Source of the DNA: Progne subis subis
Lineage: Eukaryota > Chordata > Aves > Passeriformes > Hirundinidae
DNA: 64,000 nt
NCBI GenBank assembly: GCA_022316685.1
Contig: JAKJHU010000652.1
Span: 62,001 to 126,000 of the forward strand
Reading direction: 5' to 3'
Shown here: positions 1 to 11,160 of the stretch, one piece after another
How positions within the stretch are numbered: the stretch's first letter is position 1
Layout: every line of letters begins with the position of its first letter
Program-made: the position numbers and the translations under genes
The notes under the pieces: generated by a model
What the model saw: the letters and a program-made list of their open reading frames with translations, nothing else
Databases searched by the model: none
What the model was told of the DNA's origin: nothing

Positions 1-1508
1 TATTTAGTTTAACATTTACATTTTCTATTTTCTTCAAAGAATTCCCTTCAGACCTTTGAGACCTCCCGCCCCCATTGTCCCAAAAGTCCAGAAATTGCTT
101 CTTTAAAGGGCATTGAGATGCCCAATGTCCAGCCTGATTGCACAGGAGACACGCTGTTCCTCTCTTGGGCGGTGGCCGTGGCACAGGTACAGGAGGCACG
201 GTGTCTGCAGCAGCAGCTTTTTGTGGTGGCTTGACTCTGGAACTGTGCTTTTGATGAGCTTTTATGAAGGGAATATTCCAAGCACACACCTGGAGCATGT
301 CATGTAAAGTTGGAGCTGGTTCTATAGACAGGCTGAGGATAGCTGCCTTGCACTGTTCATTTGCATTGGTCAGTGCCATCTCTTCCAGGACCTGTTCCTG
401 GGCTCCTTCATTCTTAACCTGTAACTCGATAGCTCGGGTTAACCACTCCACAAATGTTACTAAAGGTTCTGATGGAAGCTGCTTTATTTTACTGTAAGGT
501 TGGAAAGACTCATCGGGCTGGGTTGCTAATTGAATTGGCAGATTCTTATTACCAACAGCCGTTTCAGGATTTTGCAAAAGCTCTGGAAGTAAATATTTTT
601 TGGAGCTCAAAGGGAACTGTAATATTTCTTGCTAAATTTGCTTTTGAACAGTTGCAAAAGTATTCTCTTTCATATTTGAATTTGGCCTGAGCTTTGCATA
701 AACCCTGAATCGCTTGTTGGGGAAGGGGTCCCAGTTACTGTGGACAGCACCCTCTCTTTTTGATTGTTGATATGTGAAAGGGGTGGCAGAAAACTCAGGA
801 TCGCTTCCTGCTTTCGGGTTCCCGTCTCCTCCCCCCACTCCATGGCATGGGAACCGGGACTGTGGGCAGTGAAACCGTGGGAACCAGGGGCAGGGAGGGG
901 CTGGAGGCTTGAGTCACACGGGGAGGAGTCGGAGGGCAGAGGTTTGAGGGTAGGGGGCACAGTCAGAGGAGAGGGCAGTGCTGGGGGTGGCATCAAAGAG
1001 AAGGAGGGCTCTGGGGAGAGGAAGGAATTGCGGGAAGGAGGGACAGACAAAGGGAGAGACTCCTCGTGGCTCGGGAGCACATGGCTTTGGCCATTTTGGA
1101 CAAAGGAATCCCCTCCATCTTGTGACCCCCTCACCTGGGGACCACTGAGATGGGAGGTTTGGGCACTCGGACTGCCTGCAAAGGAACAAGCTGGGGAAAA
1201 TTCACCAAGAACTGGCCTTTTTTCCTTTTTATTTTGCTTTTGCAATGCAAACTTAATTTTTAAGGTATAAAAAGCAAAATTTGCATCTTCTTTATTGTTA
1301 GAGGAGCCAGATCCAACTATTTTTTTGTTATAGCCTCCCAGAATTCTGGGGAGCTTATTTGCTCTGATGATAAGTGTGGAAACTGAGAAAATAACCACAG
1401 GGTTAATTTTTTCAGCTGTTTCTTTGAATAATGGGTCTTGCCATTATTCAAGGTATATAAAATATAATAATAGACTCTTTTGTGGGGAACAGACAATCTT
1501 GCACCCAT
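1..1508 (-). pseudogene. ERVK-like gag, frameshifted and truncated by window edge
   Basis: The ATG at 1508 opens a matrix domain starting M-G-A-R-L-S, so the glycine for N-myristoylation is kept. The frame fails near 1330 and continues in another frame through a proline-rich stretch (about 1290-700). A capsid C-terminal region with a major homology region lies at roughly 300-500. A nucleocapsid zinc knuckle of form C-X2-C-X4-H-X4-C is encoded at 110-151. The product would be the structural polyprotein. Several frame changes mean it is not translatable as one protein. The match to the gag at 17972-19950 in this window supports the call. Confidence 0.8.
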
Positions 1509-2123
1509 TTTTGGCTCAGATTTTGAGTTTCTGTGTCCTCCCTATTGTGACTGAGAAACTGAAAAGAAAAAAACTTGCTGGAGAGAAAAAAAACCAAAAG
1601 GGTTTCCACCCCCGCCAAGGCTGCCGGAAAGCACTTTGAAGGTTTCCTCTGAAAGCAAAACCTTCCCCGACAGAGAAAAAAACCCTTTTCCCTGAGGAAT
1701 TCCACGTCTGAAAGGGATTTTCCCTTAGAAAACCAAAAGTAATACTCACCAAAATTTCAGTGTTTCTTTCCTTTCTTTCCCAATCATTCCTTTTACCTAG
1801 AGACCCCTCTTTGGTGCATAAAGAGCCTCCAGTCTCTGACCCCAGGGTCATCTTTCTACAAGCATGTGGCCGTCCTTAGGCAGCTTGCCAGTCGTGGGCT
1901 TCTTTGCAGCACTGTGATGGGATTTTTGAGTCCAAGGAGAAAACTGCAGCCCTGGCCTGTAGAATCCTGTGTTTTGGAGATTCCACAGTGAACGCCAAGC
2001 CTGACGGGTCTGTCTCTGTGTGGGTGGGCTACGTTTTGTGACTCACGTACCTGAGTGAGATTCCTCGGCCACGTGCTCCCCGAGTGGTTCTTCCAGCTTT
2101 TTGGGAACCTTTTGTGACTTCAA

Positions 2124-2141
2124 GCCCCAGTTCAGGCACCA
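2124..2141 (-). other. Retroviral primer binding site (PBS)
   Basis: On the minus strand this reads TGGTGCCTGAACTGGGGC and begins two bases after the LTR end. It starts with TGG, which pairs with a tRNA CCA end, and is 18 nt long as expected. I could not assign the tRNA with confidence. Confidence 0.65.
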
Positions 2142-2143
2142 GT

Positions 2144-2587
2144 TGTATCCTTCCCCACGAGACTAGACGACTGCCGAAGGTAAAAGGAGAGTCTTGACTC
2201 TCTGACTTCGGGTTGGATATTTCTGCTTTTATTCTTATGGCCTGCTCAGCTTCGAGACCCTTCTCGATGGAAAGCCGATGCCAGAGAGCGCTGGCCCCTC
2301 CCTGGCCGTGGCTTTTTCCCCCAGGGGGCAGGGCCCATAGGCAAGACCCAGAAGCATCACCCAAACAGTGTTCAGTGGGAGGAAACAGGATTAGGTTACA
2401 TCTCAATGACGGGGATGGGCACTGCTGGGCAGGGACAGATAGAAAAGAGCATTACAAATATAAACCAAATTAATGCATTACGACAAATAACACAGATGTC
2501 AACTGCTTATTGGATAATTGAGACTTAAATAGCTTTGAATAGGCACCATTTTAGCTCACTTTCTCCACTTGTTAGAGAGAGCTCACA
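2144..2587 (-). repeat. 5' LTR of the ERVK-like element at the window start
   Basis: The minus strand starts TGTGAGCTC and ends GGATACA just before the PBS, giving TG...CA ends and about 444 bp. The PBS-proximal edge is well placed. The outer edge is inferred from the TG and from where the neighbouring pol coding sequence stops. Confidence 0.6.
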
Positions 2588-2699
2588 TCTCATGTGTTTG
2601 TAATAGAAAAAGATAATAAATTTCAGAGTGAGACTTCAAAAAGAATGTCTTCTGAGTTTTATTCACCCTGATGCTGGAGCAGGAAAGAGCCAGGCAACC

Positions 2700-3044
2700 C
2701 CACAGGGAAAGCCACTTGCCACCCTTTACTCCCAACACTGCAGACACTGTGTGAGACACTAGCACAGTCATTTTCTGGCCCAAGGTGAACTTGCATGCTT
2801 CTTGGATGTTCAGCACCACAGCTGCCACAGCTCTAAGCCAACCTGGCTGTCCTTTGGCCGCTGCATCCAGCTGCTTAGAAAAGTAAGCAACTGCCCTTCG
2901 ATATGGGCCCAGGCCCTGTGCAAGTATTCCCAGGGCAACCCCCTGTTTCTCATGGGAAAAGAGAAAGAATGGTTTACTCACGTCTGGAAGTTCCAGAGCT
3001 GGAGCTGACATGAGAGCTTCCTTTAGCTGTTCAAAGGCCCGCAT
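2700..3044 (-). pseudogene. ERV pol fragment: RT connection region
   Basis: The minus-strand frame from 3044 encodes a typical gammaretroviral connection segment: an F-x-x-L-K-x-A-L start, then A-P-A-L-x-L-P-D, then G-x-L-x-Q and A-Y-F-S-K-Q-L-D motifs. It links the RT thumb to RNase H. Similarity fades below about 2700. What follows towards 2588 is not recognisable as RNase H. It is continuous in order with the RT fragment at 3300-3900 but in a different frame. Confidence 0.75.
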
Positions 3045-3299
3045 GGCTTCCTTTGTCCACTGGAGGTCTTTGTTTCAGTTTGCAATGAGCACATACAGAG
3101 GTTTCACAAACAGTCTGTAATTGTAGATCCATAATTTGCATCACCCCATCATTCCCAAAAAGGTTCTCCGTTCCTTTATTGTCTGGGGTTTCTGGGTTTG
3201 GCATATTAGCTCTGTGTGCTCTTTTCCCAAAGTCTGTTGTCCAGCACTGACCTCATAACCCAGGTAAATCACCTTCTTCTGCTTTACCGCTTGAGCCTT

Positions 3300-3900
3300 T
3301 TTCTTTCATACTCTGTACCCCTGAAGCCCCAGGAAATTTAAAAGGCTCACTGTCCAGGCCACACACCCCTCTTCTGTCGGAGTAGCTATTAGGATGTCAT
3401 CTACATACTGCAACAATTTCCCTTCTCCTGGTGCTGCTTCCCAGGATTCTAAGTCTTTTGCAAGTTGTTCTCTGAACAAGGTGGGCGAATTTTTGAACCT
3501 CTGCAGAAGCACTGTCCACATGAGCTGAGTTTTCCCATTCAAATGCAAAAATTTTCTGTCTGGCTTCATGGAGAGGGAAGCAAAAGAAGGCATCCTTTAA
3601 ATCTAGAATGGTAAACCAAGTTAACTCTGGTGTTAAACACGTTAACAAGGTGTATGGCTTTGCCACTACGGGGTAAAGACCCTCAGTTATCTTGTTGACA
3701 GCTCGTAAATCCTGTACAATTTGATACGACCCATCAGGTTTTTGGAGAGGTAGCAGTTTTGAAATCAGACTGACATGCCTTTAGCAACCCCAACTGTAAG
3801 GAGTTTTCAATTGCCAAGTTAATTCTTTCCCTATTCTCTTTTCCCAGGGGATACTCTTTGATTCTAACTAGTTGTTTCCCATCCTTAAGTTTGAATTTTA
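3300..3900 (-). pseudogene. ERV pol fragment: reverse transcriptase palm and fingers
   Basis: Two overlapping minus-strand frames together cover RT blocks. One (3666-3397) contains F-T-I-L-D-L-K-D-A-F-F, with the first catalytic aspartate. The other (3593-3306) contains L-L-Q-Y-V-D-D-I-L-I-A, the catalytic Y-V-D-D box. The frame change between them shows at least one indel in the palm domain. Further upstream (to 3900) the fingers segment with Q-D-L-R-A-V-N-K is readable with interruptions. The gene is dead, but both catalytic signatures remain. Confidence 0.85.
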
Positions 3901-3949
3901 CAGGGCATTCATTTTTTCCTCTCCCTGGTATATGGGAAGCCCATACTCT

Positions 3950-4960
3950 AGGCTACATAGTTTTGATCATTTACCTCCAGGGTAATTTCCCAAATTTAAA
4001 TAAACGGTTGCCTATAATTTTTCTTATAAATATCTCCCTAGGAATGATTCTGGGAAGTTAGGCATGGATAAAAACTTATGGATACCCCATTGTTTTCCAT
4101 ATTTATATTTTAATGGCTTGCAAAAATGTGCTATTTTAGACTGGCCAGTTGCCCCTTTGTCCTAGGGTGACTTTATGATGCTTGTATCCCCGTTGTCTGT
4201 TCTGTCTGAGTTGGATATTGTGTTCTGTGCCTTTAAGCCTGGTTCTGAGAGTGAACTGGGGAGACAGAGAAGGGCCGAGTTTGTTTTCAGAAACTGCACT
4301 CACTCCTCTGCATTCCGGCTCCTGGACTGTGTTTGTCTGAAGCATGGACAGACAGCGGGACAGAGATCTCCTGTGCTTTTAGTTAGTTTTAGCTAGCTTT
4401 AGAGGCAGAGAAGTTCCTTGGACTGTTTTTTCCTTTTTCTTGGGACTTGTTTAAACCTGCTCTGGGCTGAAAACCCAGAAGAGCACCAGGAGCTCAGCAC
4501 CTTCACCCCACCGGGGCCCAGGAGGGCATTTTCCAGCATCAGAGGGACTGATGAGAGATGGAGTGAGCCGAGCTATGACCCACAGCAAGGACTTTCCTCA
4601 ATTTTGCCCTCGCTCTTCAGAGTGGTGAGAGGTTTTATTGTTTCATATCATTCATTCTTTCTGCTTGTGGGCATTTGTTAAATAAATAGTTTTTTCAACT
4701 TTTCTCTAAGGAGATTTTTTTTCCCTGACCAACTGGGGCTGGGGCCATTTGGGTTTGCTTCCCAGAGGGACCCTATTTGGAGGTTTCCTCCCACATTTGC
4801 CCTAAACCAGGACACCCCTTCACTATAACATTGTCATTCCCCACTGGCAGTAAAGCTTTATTTAAAACTGAATATGTTGGTCTCGTATCCACCATGAGTT
4901 TCACCCTCTCTGCTTCTTTTCCCAGCTTCATTTTTATAACCAGTGGATCTGCAGGGGTGG
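3950..4960 (-). pseudogene. ERV protease, split by a solo LTR
   Basis: The minus strand at about 4960-4745 encodes a retropepsin-like start in which the expected D-T-G active-site triad reads D-T-R (V-D-T-R-P-T-Y-S-V-L-N). After the LTR at 4731-4158 the protease C-terminal part resumes (4157-3950) with a P-E-S-F-L-G-R motif resembling the flap-distal L-L-G-R-D segment. The loss of the catalytic glycine, the LTR insertion and several stops make it inactive. The assignment rests on motif order between gag and RT. Confidence 0.6.
4158..4731 (+). repeat. Solo LTR-like element inserted in ERV protease
   Basis: A plus-strand block starts TGTCCTAGGG and ends CTGACCA. It has an AATAAA signal near 4680 and interrupts a protease coding sequence that is recognisable on both sides. 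No clear target-site duplication was found, so boundaries are approximate. The start is of a type I associate with avian LTRs, but the family was not confirmed. Confidence 0.5.
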
Positions 4961-4964
4961 AATC

Positions 4965-6265
4965 CCCCTGTTTCAGGTACTAAATGTGACTTTCCACACA
5001 AAAACTTTAAGATCTCGGGTTCCAAATCCACTTGCCTAAGGTGTTGTTCTTGCCACACCCAAGTACATACACTCTGTTGCCTTGCAAAAAAACAATACCA
5101 ACACCTTGTACAAATCTTACACTATATTAACACCCACACGGGATGCCACTCTCTCAACAAGCTAATTGTCCTGAAATTTCCACAAAAACAGTGTATCCAA
5201 TTCCTCTCTCTTGGAAGATCCAGATCCTCTACTGCAGGTTGCTCCCAATGCAAGGCTACCAGCCTTCCCGCAGAGGTCTTATACACCCCTTCTAATAAAA
5301 CCTGTTTGTTTGTTTGTTTTGTGTTTATACACAGCCATATCTTCGATTCACATACTCCCACAAGTCAAGTCCGAACCACTGAGGGGGAAGAGTTCCCTAC
5401 ACTCATCTAGCCGCAGTTAAAACATGCAATAAAACACACAGTAATCACCACACACTCAGGCACAGCACGCTCAGACACTGCACACTCTCCTGTGCTCCCT
5501 CTCTGTATTCCCACGCTTTGCCTGTCTCTGGCCGTTCCGGTCGCCCAGGGAAGGAAACGCAGATCGGGGCTCTGCACTCACTCTGTGTCTGCTGGCACAT
5601 CTCGCTCACACAATCAAATGTTCAAACTTGGCAATCACACAAATACAGGAACAGTAACTCAATTGCAGTTATAGTTGGTTGTCACAAGATGGGAGTATAT
5701 CCACACTAATGATTACAGCTATTGCAAAAACTCCAGAATTCCTTTCAAAAGGCACTTCATCAAAAACACATATCCCACACAGCATATATCACTGGCTTTT
5801 CATCCCACGTAAATCACCTTAAATAAATCATCTTACAGAAAGCCTTTTTCCAATCACTATTAACAAAATCTTACAACAAACAAAATTTATATGGGACGTG
5901 TATGGTATAGCAGCAAAGTAATAAATAAAATACTGGTAATACCTTGTTTCTGCTCCGATTACACCTGCATCAGCCAGTGGCCACCCAGTGTGGTCAGCAG
6001 AAATTACCTTTTTCCAAATTTCCAAAATTACTACACCAGATGTCTCTGGCAGACACTTAACCTTGGGCAGACGTTTCCAGCTTATAGATTTACCTTGGGT
6101 GCCCCCCTTAATAGTCAATAAAATATACCTTCTCTGCCATGTGGAAGGTCCTTGTTTATTCCCTGCAGGAGCAGGCAGATTCCCCTCTGGAAAAGATCCA
6201 GGGTGCACCTGGGTCCAGCCCCCAAGTGCTTCTGCAGCCAGTTGAAGTCCCATCGAAGTCACCAA
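4965..6265 (-). other. Presumed ERV leader and gag remnant, not recognisable
   Basis: This stretch lies between the class I LTR and its protease, where leader and gag are expected. No major homology region or zinc knuckle could be found in any frame. A (TTTG)n run lies near 5305-5322. The minus strand at 6264-6249 reads TGGTGACTTCGATGGG right beside the LTR and may be the primer binding site. The region is called by position only. Confidence 0.35.
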
Positions 6266-6850
6266 ATAAAGAGTAGAATAAGGACTTTACAATTAGAAAA
6301 TTCTAAAGCAGGTATGTTTAATTTCCAGCTGGGATACAGAGGTGGACATTTCCTCCAAACTGTGCATGCTCCAGTGGCTTTCTCTTATTTATCTTTTGAA
6401 GTATTATGCATTTGAAGTATATGCATTAAATTTCACAATACACCTATACATATTCATTACCTAGGTCTGCCTAACCTCACTTTGTATCAAAATTAGCCAG
6501 AAGATATTCCTGCAGCTGCGGAGTCCCCTCTGGTGTATGTGGGCCAGGGTATTCTGATGAAGTAAATAGTCTTCCTCCAAATGTCCTCTTCCTGACTCCT
6601 TCTTCTGGGCAGCACAGTAAGGATTTAGCTAGTTCCTAGGTCAGTTTGCCCTGGCCAGAACAGGAGCCTGATTCTTGCCAGCTCCCAAGACACAAAGTTC
6701 TTATCAATTTTTGACAAATGCCTTGGTGCTGCTTTGCTAAGTTTCAACATTATACATCATACCTATATGACACCAGTAACTCCCTAGCAACCAAGCTTAA
6801 TAGCTAATCTTCTCTATGATCTCGGTACAAGCTGGTTTTTTACTTCTACA
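6266..6850 (-). repeat. 5' LTR of the class I ERV
   Basis: The minus strand begins TGTAGAAGTA at 6850 and runs about 585 bp to a PBS-like sequence at 6264. The inner edge lacks a clean CA. There is no second copy in the window to compare with. Confidence 0.5.
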
Positions 6851-6963
6851 AAATTCACCAAAAGCCACTGCAAAAATCTTATATTTTCATATCCCATATC
6901 AAGTGCACCCATCGCTGGAGCACCCCAGAGAGGGCGCTACCATGGGGCTCACTCAGAATCGGC

Positions 6964-7020
6964 TGCTGGGCTGGGCTGGGCTGGGCTGGGCTGGGCTGGG
7001 CTGGGCTGAGCTGGACTGGG
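6964..7020 (+). repeat. (CTGGG)n / (GGGCT)n pentamer run
   Basis: About nine tandem CTGGG pentamers are followed by variant CTGAG and CTGGA units. The plus strand is G-rich and could form G-quadruplex or R-loop structures. The surrounding 6851-7840 region holds no recognisable gene. Confidence 0.9.
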
Positions 7021-7840
7021 GTGAGGGCAGGGGAGGTGGGCAGAGCTGGACAGAAGCTGGGCGAGACTGGGAAATTTCCAGGAGATAAACCCCACCCATG
7101 TCAGCTGAGCTGTGCGACTCTTCAGGGCCAGGACACATTCCAGCAGGTTTGTGGGGCTGTGCCAGTCCCCTGGCAGGGATCTCACACAGGCAGGTGCAGC
7201 GCTGAGGAGGTTGGTCTGTGGCCTTGGTGGCATGGTCAGTCTGAGAAGGTGCCCCAGGGCTTTGACCATCACTCCAGCCGCTTCCAGCAGCCTCTTTCAG
7301 ACCTGGGAACTCACCCTAGTTCATTGGTCTATTCTTTTCTGTAGTTATCTTCTCCCTCCTGATGATTTCAGCCACCCTGTCCCAGGCTCCCTCCTCACCC
7401 AGCCCTTGGTAGACCCCAGGGCAGGGCTCTCTGTGAACCCTGCCATGGGATGTGGGTGTTGGAACTTGACATTGAGGTCTTGTGTGGACACTCTGGTGGG
7501 GAGCATTTTCCCACCCAAAACACACCCTGTGCTGTGCCGTGTCTGATGAGGGGAATGTGGGGCTTGTGCTGGGCAGGGGAGCTGTGCTGCCTCAGGGACA
7601 AATGACAGGGATGAGCCACAACAAAATGACCAGGAGGTGGAAGTGAGGACAAGCTAAAGAGGAAGAATTCAGAAATCTGATGGGAACATGTATCCATGTG
7701 TTTAGGAAAGCCAAAGCTCAGCTGAAGCTGATGGAGGCTAAAGGCAACATCCAGAGCAAAGTTAATTCAGTCACTGTGTTTGCAGTAAATACCTGCAAAA
7801 GGAAACCTGCTGCTAAATAATGGCAGGAGGGGCAAAGCTA
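7021..7840. other. Unassigned intergenic stretch
   Basis: I see no gene, LTR ends or repeat unit in this stretch. The open frames on both strands are short and show no domain or splice-site support. Confidence 0.5.
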
Positions 7841-8240
7841 GGATCATGGAATGGCCTGGGTTGGAATCCTAAAGATTATCCAGTTCCAATCCCTGCCATA
7901 TGGGCAGGGACACCTTCCACTGGACCAGATTGCTCCATGCAACCTGGCCTTGAACGCCTCCAGAGGTGGGGAGTCTGCAGCCTCTCTGGGTAACCTGTGC
8001 CAGGGCCTCACCACCCTCACTGGGAAGAATTTCTTCCCTATATCCCATCCAAACCTGCCCTCCTTCCCCTCATGGCCATTACTCCTTGTCCTATTGCTCC
8101 AGGCCTTTGTCCAAAGTCCCTTTCCAGCCCTCCCAAAGCCCCTTTAGGTGCTGGAATGGGCTCTAATGTCTCCCTGGAGCCTTCTTGTGCCCAGGCTGAA
8201 CAGCTGCAGCTCTCTCAGCCTGGCTCCAGAGCAGAGGTGC
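7841..8240 (-). mobile_element. CR1 LINE 3' fragment
   Basis: The plus strand has the typical reverse complement of a CR1 tail: a G-G-T-T-G-G-A-A-T start, a phrase around CCCTGCCATATGGGCAGGGA, then the segment around CACCACCCTCACTGGGAAGAATTTC. Open frames in it are not genes. It abuts a 36-bp minisatellite. Confidence 0.8.
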
Positions 8241-8249
8241 TCTAGCCCT

Positions 8250-8955
8250 GCAAATGTCCATTGTGACACTGCAGGGCTTCCTGTAACCAAGGGTGGAACC
8301 AAGGAGACCCTTGTGATACTTTGGGACCTCAAGGAACCAAGCAACCGTTTGAATACTGCACAACCAAGGAGACCATTGTAACACTGAGGGGCCTCGTGGA
8401 ATCATGGAATCCATTGTACCCCTACGGGGCCTCATGGAAGCAAGTGTCCTTTGGGATACTGCAAACCAATGGGCTATTGTGACACTTCAGGACCTTATCG
8501 AGCCAAGGAGAGCATTGTGGCACTGCAAGGTCTCAAGGAATCAAGGAACTGATGTGACACAGGGGAGTCCAATGGAACCACTGGTCCATGGTGACATTTA
8601 GGGTTCTCAAGGAACCAAGAGGCCATTATGACCCTTCAGGGGCTCATGAAAGCAAGGGGAATCCTTGTGGCACTGTGGGGTCTTGTATAACCAAGGGCCA
8701 CTGTGGCCCTGCCGGGCCTCATGGATCCAAGGGCCATTTTAAAACTGCAGAGCCAAGTAGGCCATTGGGACACTGTGGAGCCTGTTATTGAACTGATGAG
8801 AATAACGTGACACAGTGAGACCTTATGGAAACAAGGAGCCATTGTGACACCTTGGGGTCTCATGTAACCAGGAGTCCGAATGTGACACTGCAGAGCCAAG
8901 GAGATCATTATGACACTACAGGGTCTCATGGAACAAAGGGGCCATTGTGTCACAC
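8250..8955 (+). repeat. 36-bp minisatellite array, copy 1
   Basis: Degenerate tandem units of about 36 bp are built on the phrases CCATTGTGACACTGCAGGG and CTCATGGAACCAAGG. The 36-bp period is a multiple of three, which keeps spurious frames open. The same unit forms five more arrays in the window, on both strands. Confidence 0.85.
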
Positions 8956-9440
8956 ACTGCTTAACACCAAAGGAGCTGAAAGAAGGAGAATTCTTTATTC
9001 AGCCAGATGCACAAGGGGGAATTGCTCCTCCCAAAGGTGTGCATTCTGAATTCAGGAAACTTTCTGCTTACAGCCTGTATTTTATATACATATTCAGTGC
9101 TTATCACAGAATAAACATATATATGATAGCCATTTTCCTCAGATCAGTAACATATTTTCCCTCCCCTTCACAGATATAGTCTCTTTCCTGGGGATCTCTT
9201 TGGTGGTCTCTGGTGGTTGGTGATGCTAGAGTCACACCTGACAGACTGGTGGACTGTTAGAAGTTGGCACAACTGGAGCTGGTCACTTTCCAATTCTCCT
9301 TATTATACAATGGTCATTGTGCAGTTCCATGGGCCAGATGGTTTTGAAGAGCAAGCATTGTGTGTGCTCAGCAGGTGGAGATGGTTTTACATCAGGTAAC
9401 ATCCTCCACTTTGAGGCCTGTGAAACTTCTATTCTTCCAA
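8956..9440. other. Unassigned AT-richer spacer
   Basis: There is an AATAAA-like signal near 9110 (CAGAATAAAC), but no LTR ends, coding motif or tandem unit. It may be the end of a transposon carrying the minisatellite; nothing decisive is visible. Confidence 0.3.
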
Positions 9441-11160
9441 GCCCTTCTAGGCCTCACATGGGTGTCTGCTGGAATTCAATCTCCCTCCCCATCCCACAGC
9501 AGCCCTGCCTTTCCCTCCTCCAGCCTTGGTCTCCAGCACAGCCATGGAGGCTCTTTGGGCTCTGGACTTTTCCTGCAGCCACCAAGGGCAGCTGAGCTCT
9601 GCCCTTCCCACAGTCAGCCCTGCCCAGCCCAGGCAATGCCCAGCAATTCCCTGTGTGTGCCTGGCCTTGCTGTCAGCCCCGGCAGCGGCTGCGTGGCCCC
9701 TTTGTGCCGCGCTGGCCCAGCCATGGTGCCACAGCCCCTGTGCAGGCGCAGGGCAGGACAGGAGCATTGCGGGTGGGAACGGCCCCTGTGCCGTGGTGCC
9801 CACAGCAGCCCTGGGGCTCTGTGCCCCATGGCCTCCCTGCTGGGCAGCCTCTGCCAGCTCCTGCACAGCCCGTGGCACCTGTGGGGCTGCACAGACAGCC
9901 CTGCCCCGGGCTCTGCCGGGCTCTGGGCCAGCAGAGAGGCCGGGCAGGGCTGGCCATGGCCGGGAACAGGCCCTGAGCCCCGCAGGAGGATGGAGCTGGG
10001 CCACAGCCAAACTGCCCCGCAAACCTGGGCTGAGCAGCCAGGGCTGGCAATGGCTGGGGACAGAGGCTGGCACTGACAAATGTCCTGGGCCCCCTCCCTG
10101 CTCTGTCCATGCCACCAAGGACACAGAGCAGCCTCTTCTCGGGGGCACTTGCCTGTTTTTAATGCTTTCCACAGGCGCTGGCCCTGTCCCACAAGGCCTG
10201 GGCTGAGTCCTGCCCCTGCACGCTCACACAGGCTGAGATGGACACTGATGGTTTCTGTGGCAGGCTCTCTCAGCCCAGCCCAGCTCCCTCCAAGCTCTGC
10301 CAGCTGCCCTGAGCTCTCGGCAGCACCAAGGGCCTCTCCCCAGCACAGCCCAGCCGGCTCTGGCCCCACAGCTCTGCTCAGGGCAGGCTGCTCTGGGCAG
10401 GGCCCCACGGCCTCAGCCCCTCGCAAGGGCACAGCAGCAGCTGCAGCTCACAGAGGGCTCAGCCCCAGCCATGGGGGAAGGTGCCTGGCCAAGGGAAAAG
10501 GAGGCTCCCTGTGTGCCCTGCTCTCCTCTCCAGGACATCCTGAGAGCTCTGCAGCCCCTGCTGCCATCCCATCTGCCCAGGCCAGCACAACAGCCCCGGC
10601 CTTGTGGCCCTCAGGAGCTGTTCCTGCTCCAGGCCCAGGGCCCATCCCAAAGCTGGGGCAGCCAGAAAGCTGTGCCCATTTCTGGTCATTCCTGCTCAAA
10701 TGAGGGTGGATCATCAGCCCCTTGGAAGCTGCTCATGAAATTTACTGCTCCAGAGGCCTCGTCTTGTGTGAGTTCTTCAGCTGAGAAATCTGTTGACAAA
10801 AACTCGTTAACCTGTGTTCAAAACACCCAAATATGACAAGCCCCTGGGAATAACTGAGGTTTTCAATTCTTCTGCAGTTAATTAGACCAATTTCAGAAGT
10901 GTATTCAAAGTGAATATACTAATATACTATATTAAAAAACAATGAAGAAATAGTTGTTTTGTCCTGTTTAGGTTTCTTTTCCTGTTTACAGATTGATATC
11001 AGCAATCACCAGTTGATATTGATCCCCAGCACCTCCTAGTGCAGTCTGAATAGATCTGAAAATCCAGACCCTTCATGGCTGACAATCAATCACACTTTGT
11101 CCCTTCCCCCACCCCACCATTTCCCTCATCCAACCCCGGGGACTCAGAGCAGCTGAGGAA
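9441..11160 (+). repeat. GC-rich duplicated module, arm 1 of an inverted pair
   Basis: From about 10200 to 11160 this block recurs in reverse complement at about 58960-58010. The shared sequence includes the phrases around CAGCACCTCCTAGTGCAGTC (near 11027) and the long GC-rich stretch at 10470-10700. Long open frames occur on both strands (for example 272 codons on the minus strand at 9614-10432), but they have no domains and biased composition, so they are taken as by-products of high GC content. No splice-supported gene was found. Confidence 0.7.

Larger units (their letters stand above)
1..2587 (-). mobile_element. Class II (ERVK-like) endogenous retrovirus, 5' half, cut by window edge
   Basis: Read on the minus strand, the order is LTR (2587-2144), primer binding site, leader, then gag from an ATG at 1508 to the window edge. 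The gag product resembles that of the plus-strand ERVK at 16683-27651: similar matrix start, major homology region and zinc knuckle. The element appears to sit inside the pol gene of a second minus-strand ERV (2588-6850), because that pol stops where this LTR begins. Pol and env, if present, lie outside the window. Classification is inferred from gag. Confidence 0.8.
2588..6850 (-). mobile_element. Class I (gammaretrovirus-like) ERV, decayed, 5' LTR to pol
   Basis: On the minus strand the order is an LTR (6850-6266), a possible PBS, an unrecognised leader/gag stretch (6240-5000), protease (4960-4745 and 4157-3950), reverse transcriptase (about 3900-3300) and RT connection (3044-2700). It is interrupted by a plus-strand solo LTR in the protease and ends at the LTR of the younger ERVK-like element. 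Many stops and frameshifts mark it as old. The 3' end is not visible, so its LTR cannot be paired. Confidence 0.7.

Noticed and set aside
2124..2141. Possible tRNA 3' end
   Set aside because: It is the complement of a retroviral primer binding site beside an LTR; no cloverleaf surrounds it. The same applies to 24272-24291.
6964..7020. Immunoglobulin switch region
   Set aside because: Only about 55 bp long and no immunoglobulin exon nearby; a pentamer microsatellite is the simpler reading.
7851..8147. 98-codon frame with a plausible start
   Set aside because: It lies in the reverse complement of a CR1 3' region.
9614..10432. 272-codon minus-strand open frame, with long frames on the plus strand opposite
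   Set aside because: GC-rich DNA with few stop codons on either strand, no domain or splice support, and composition dominated by A, G, P, L and S. Its recurrence at 58.6-59.0 kb is explained by the duplication.
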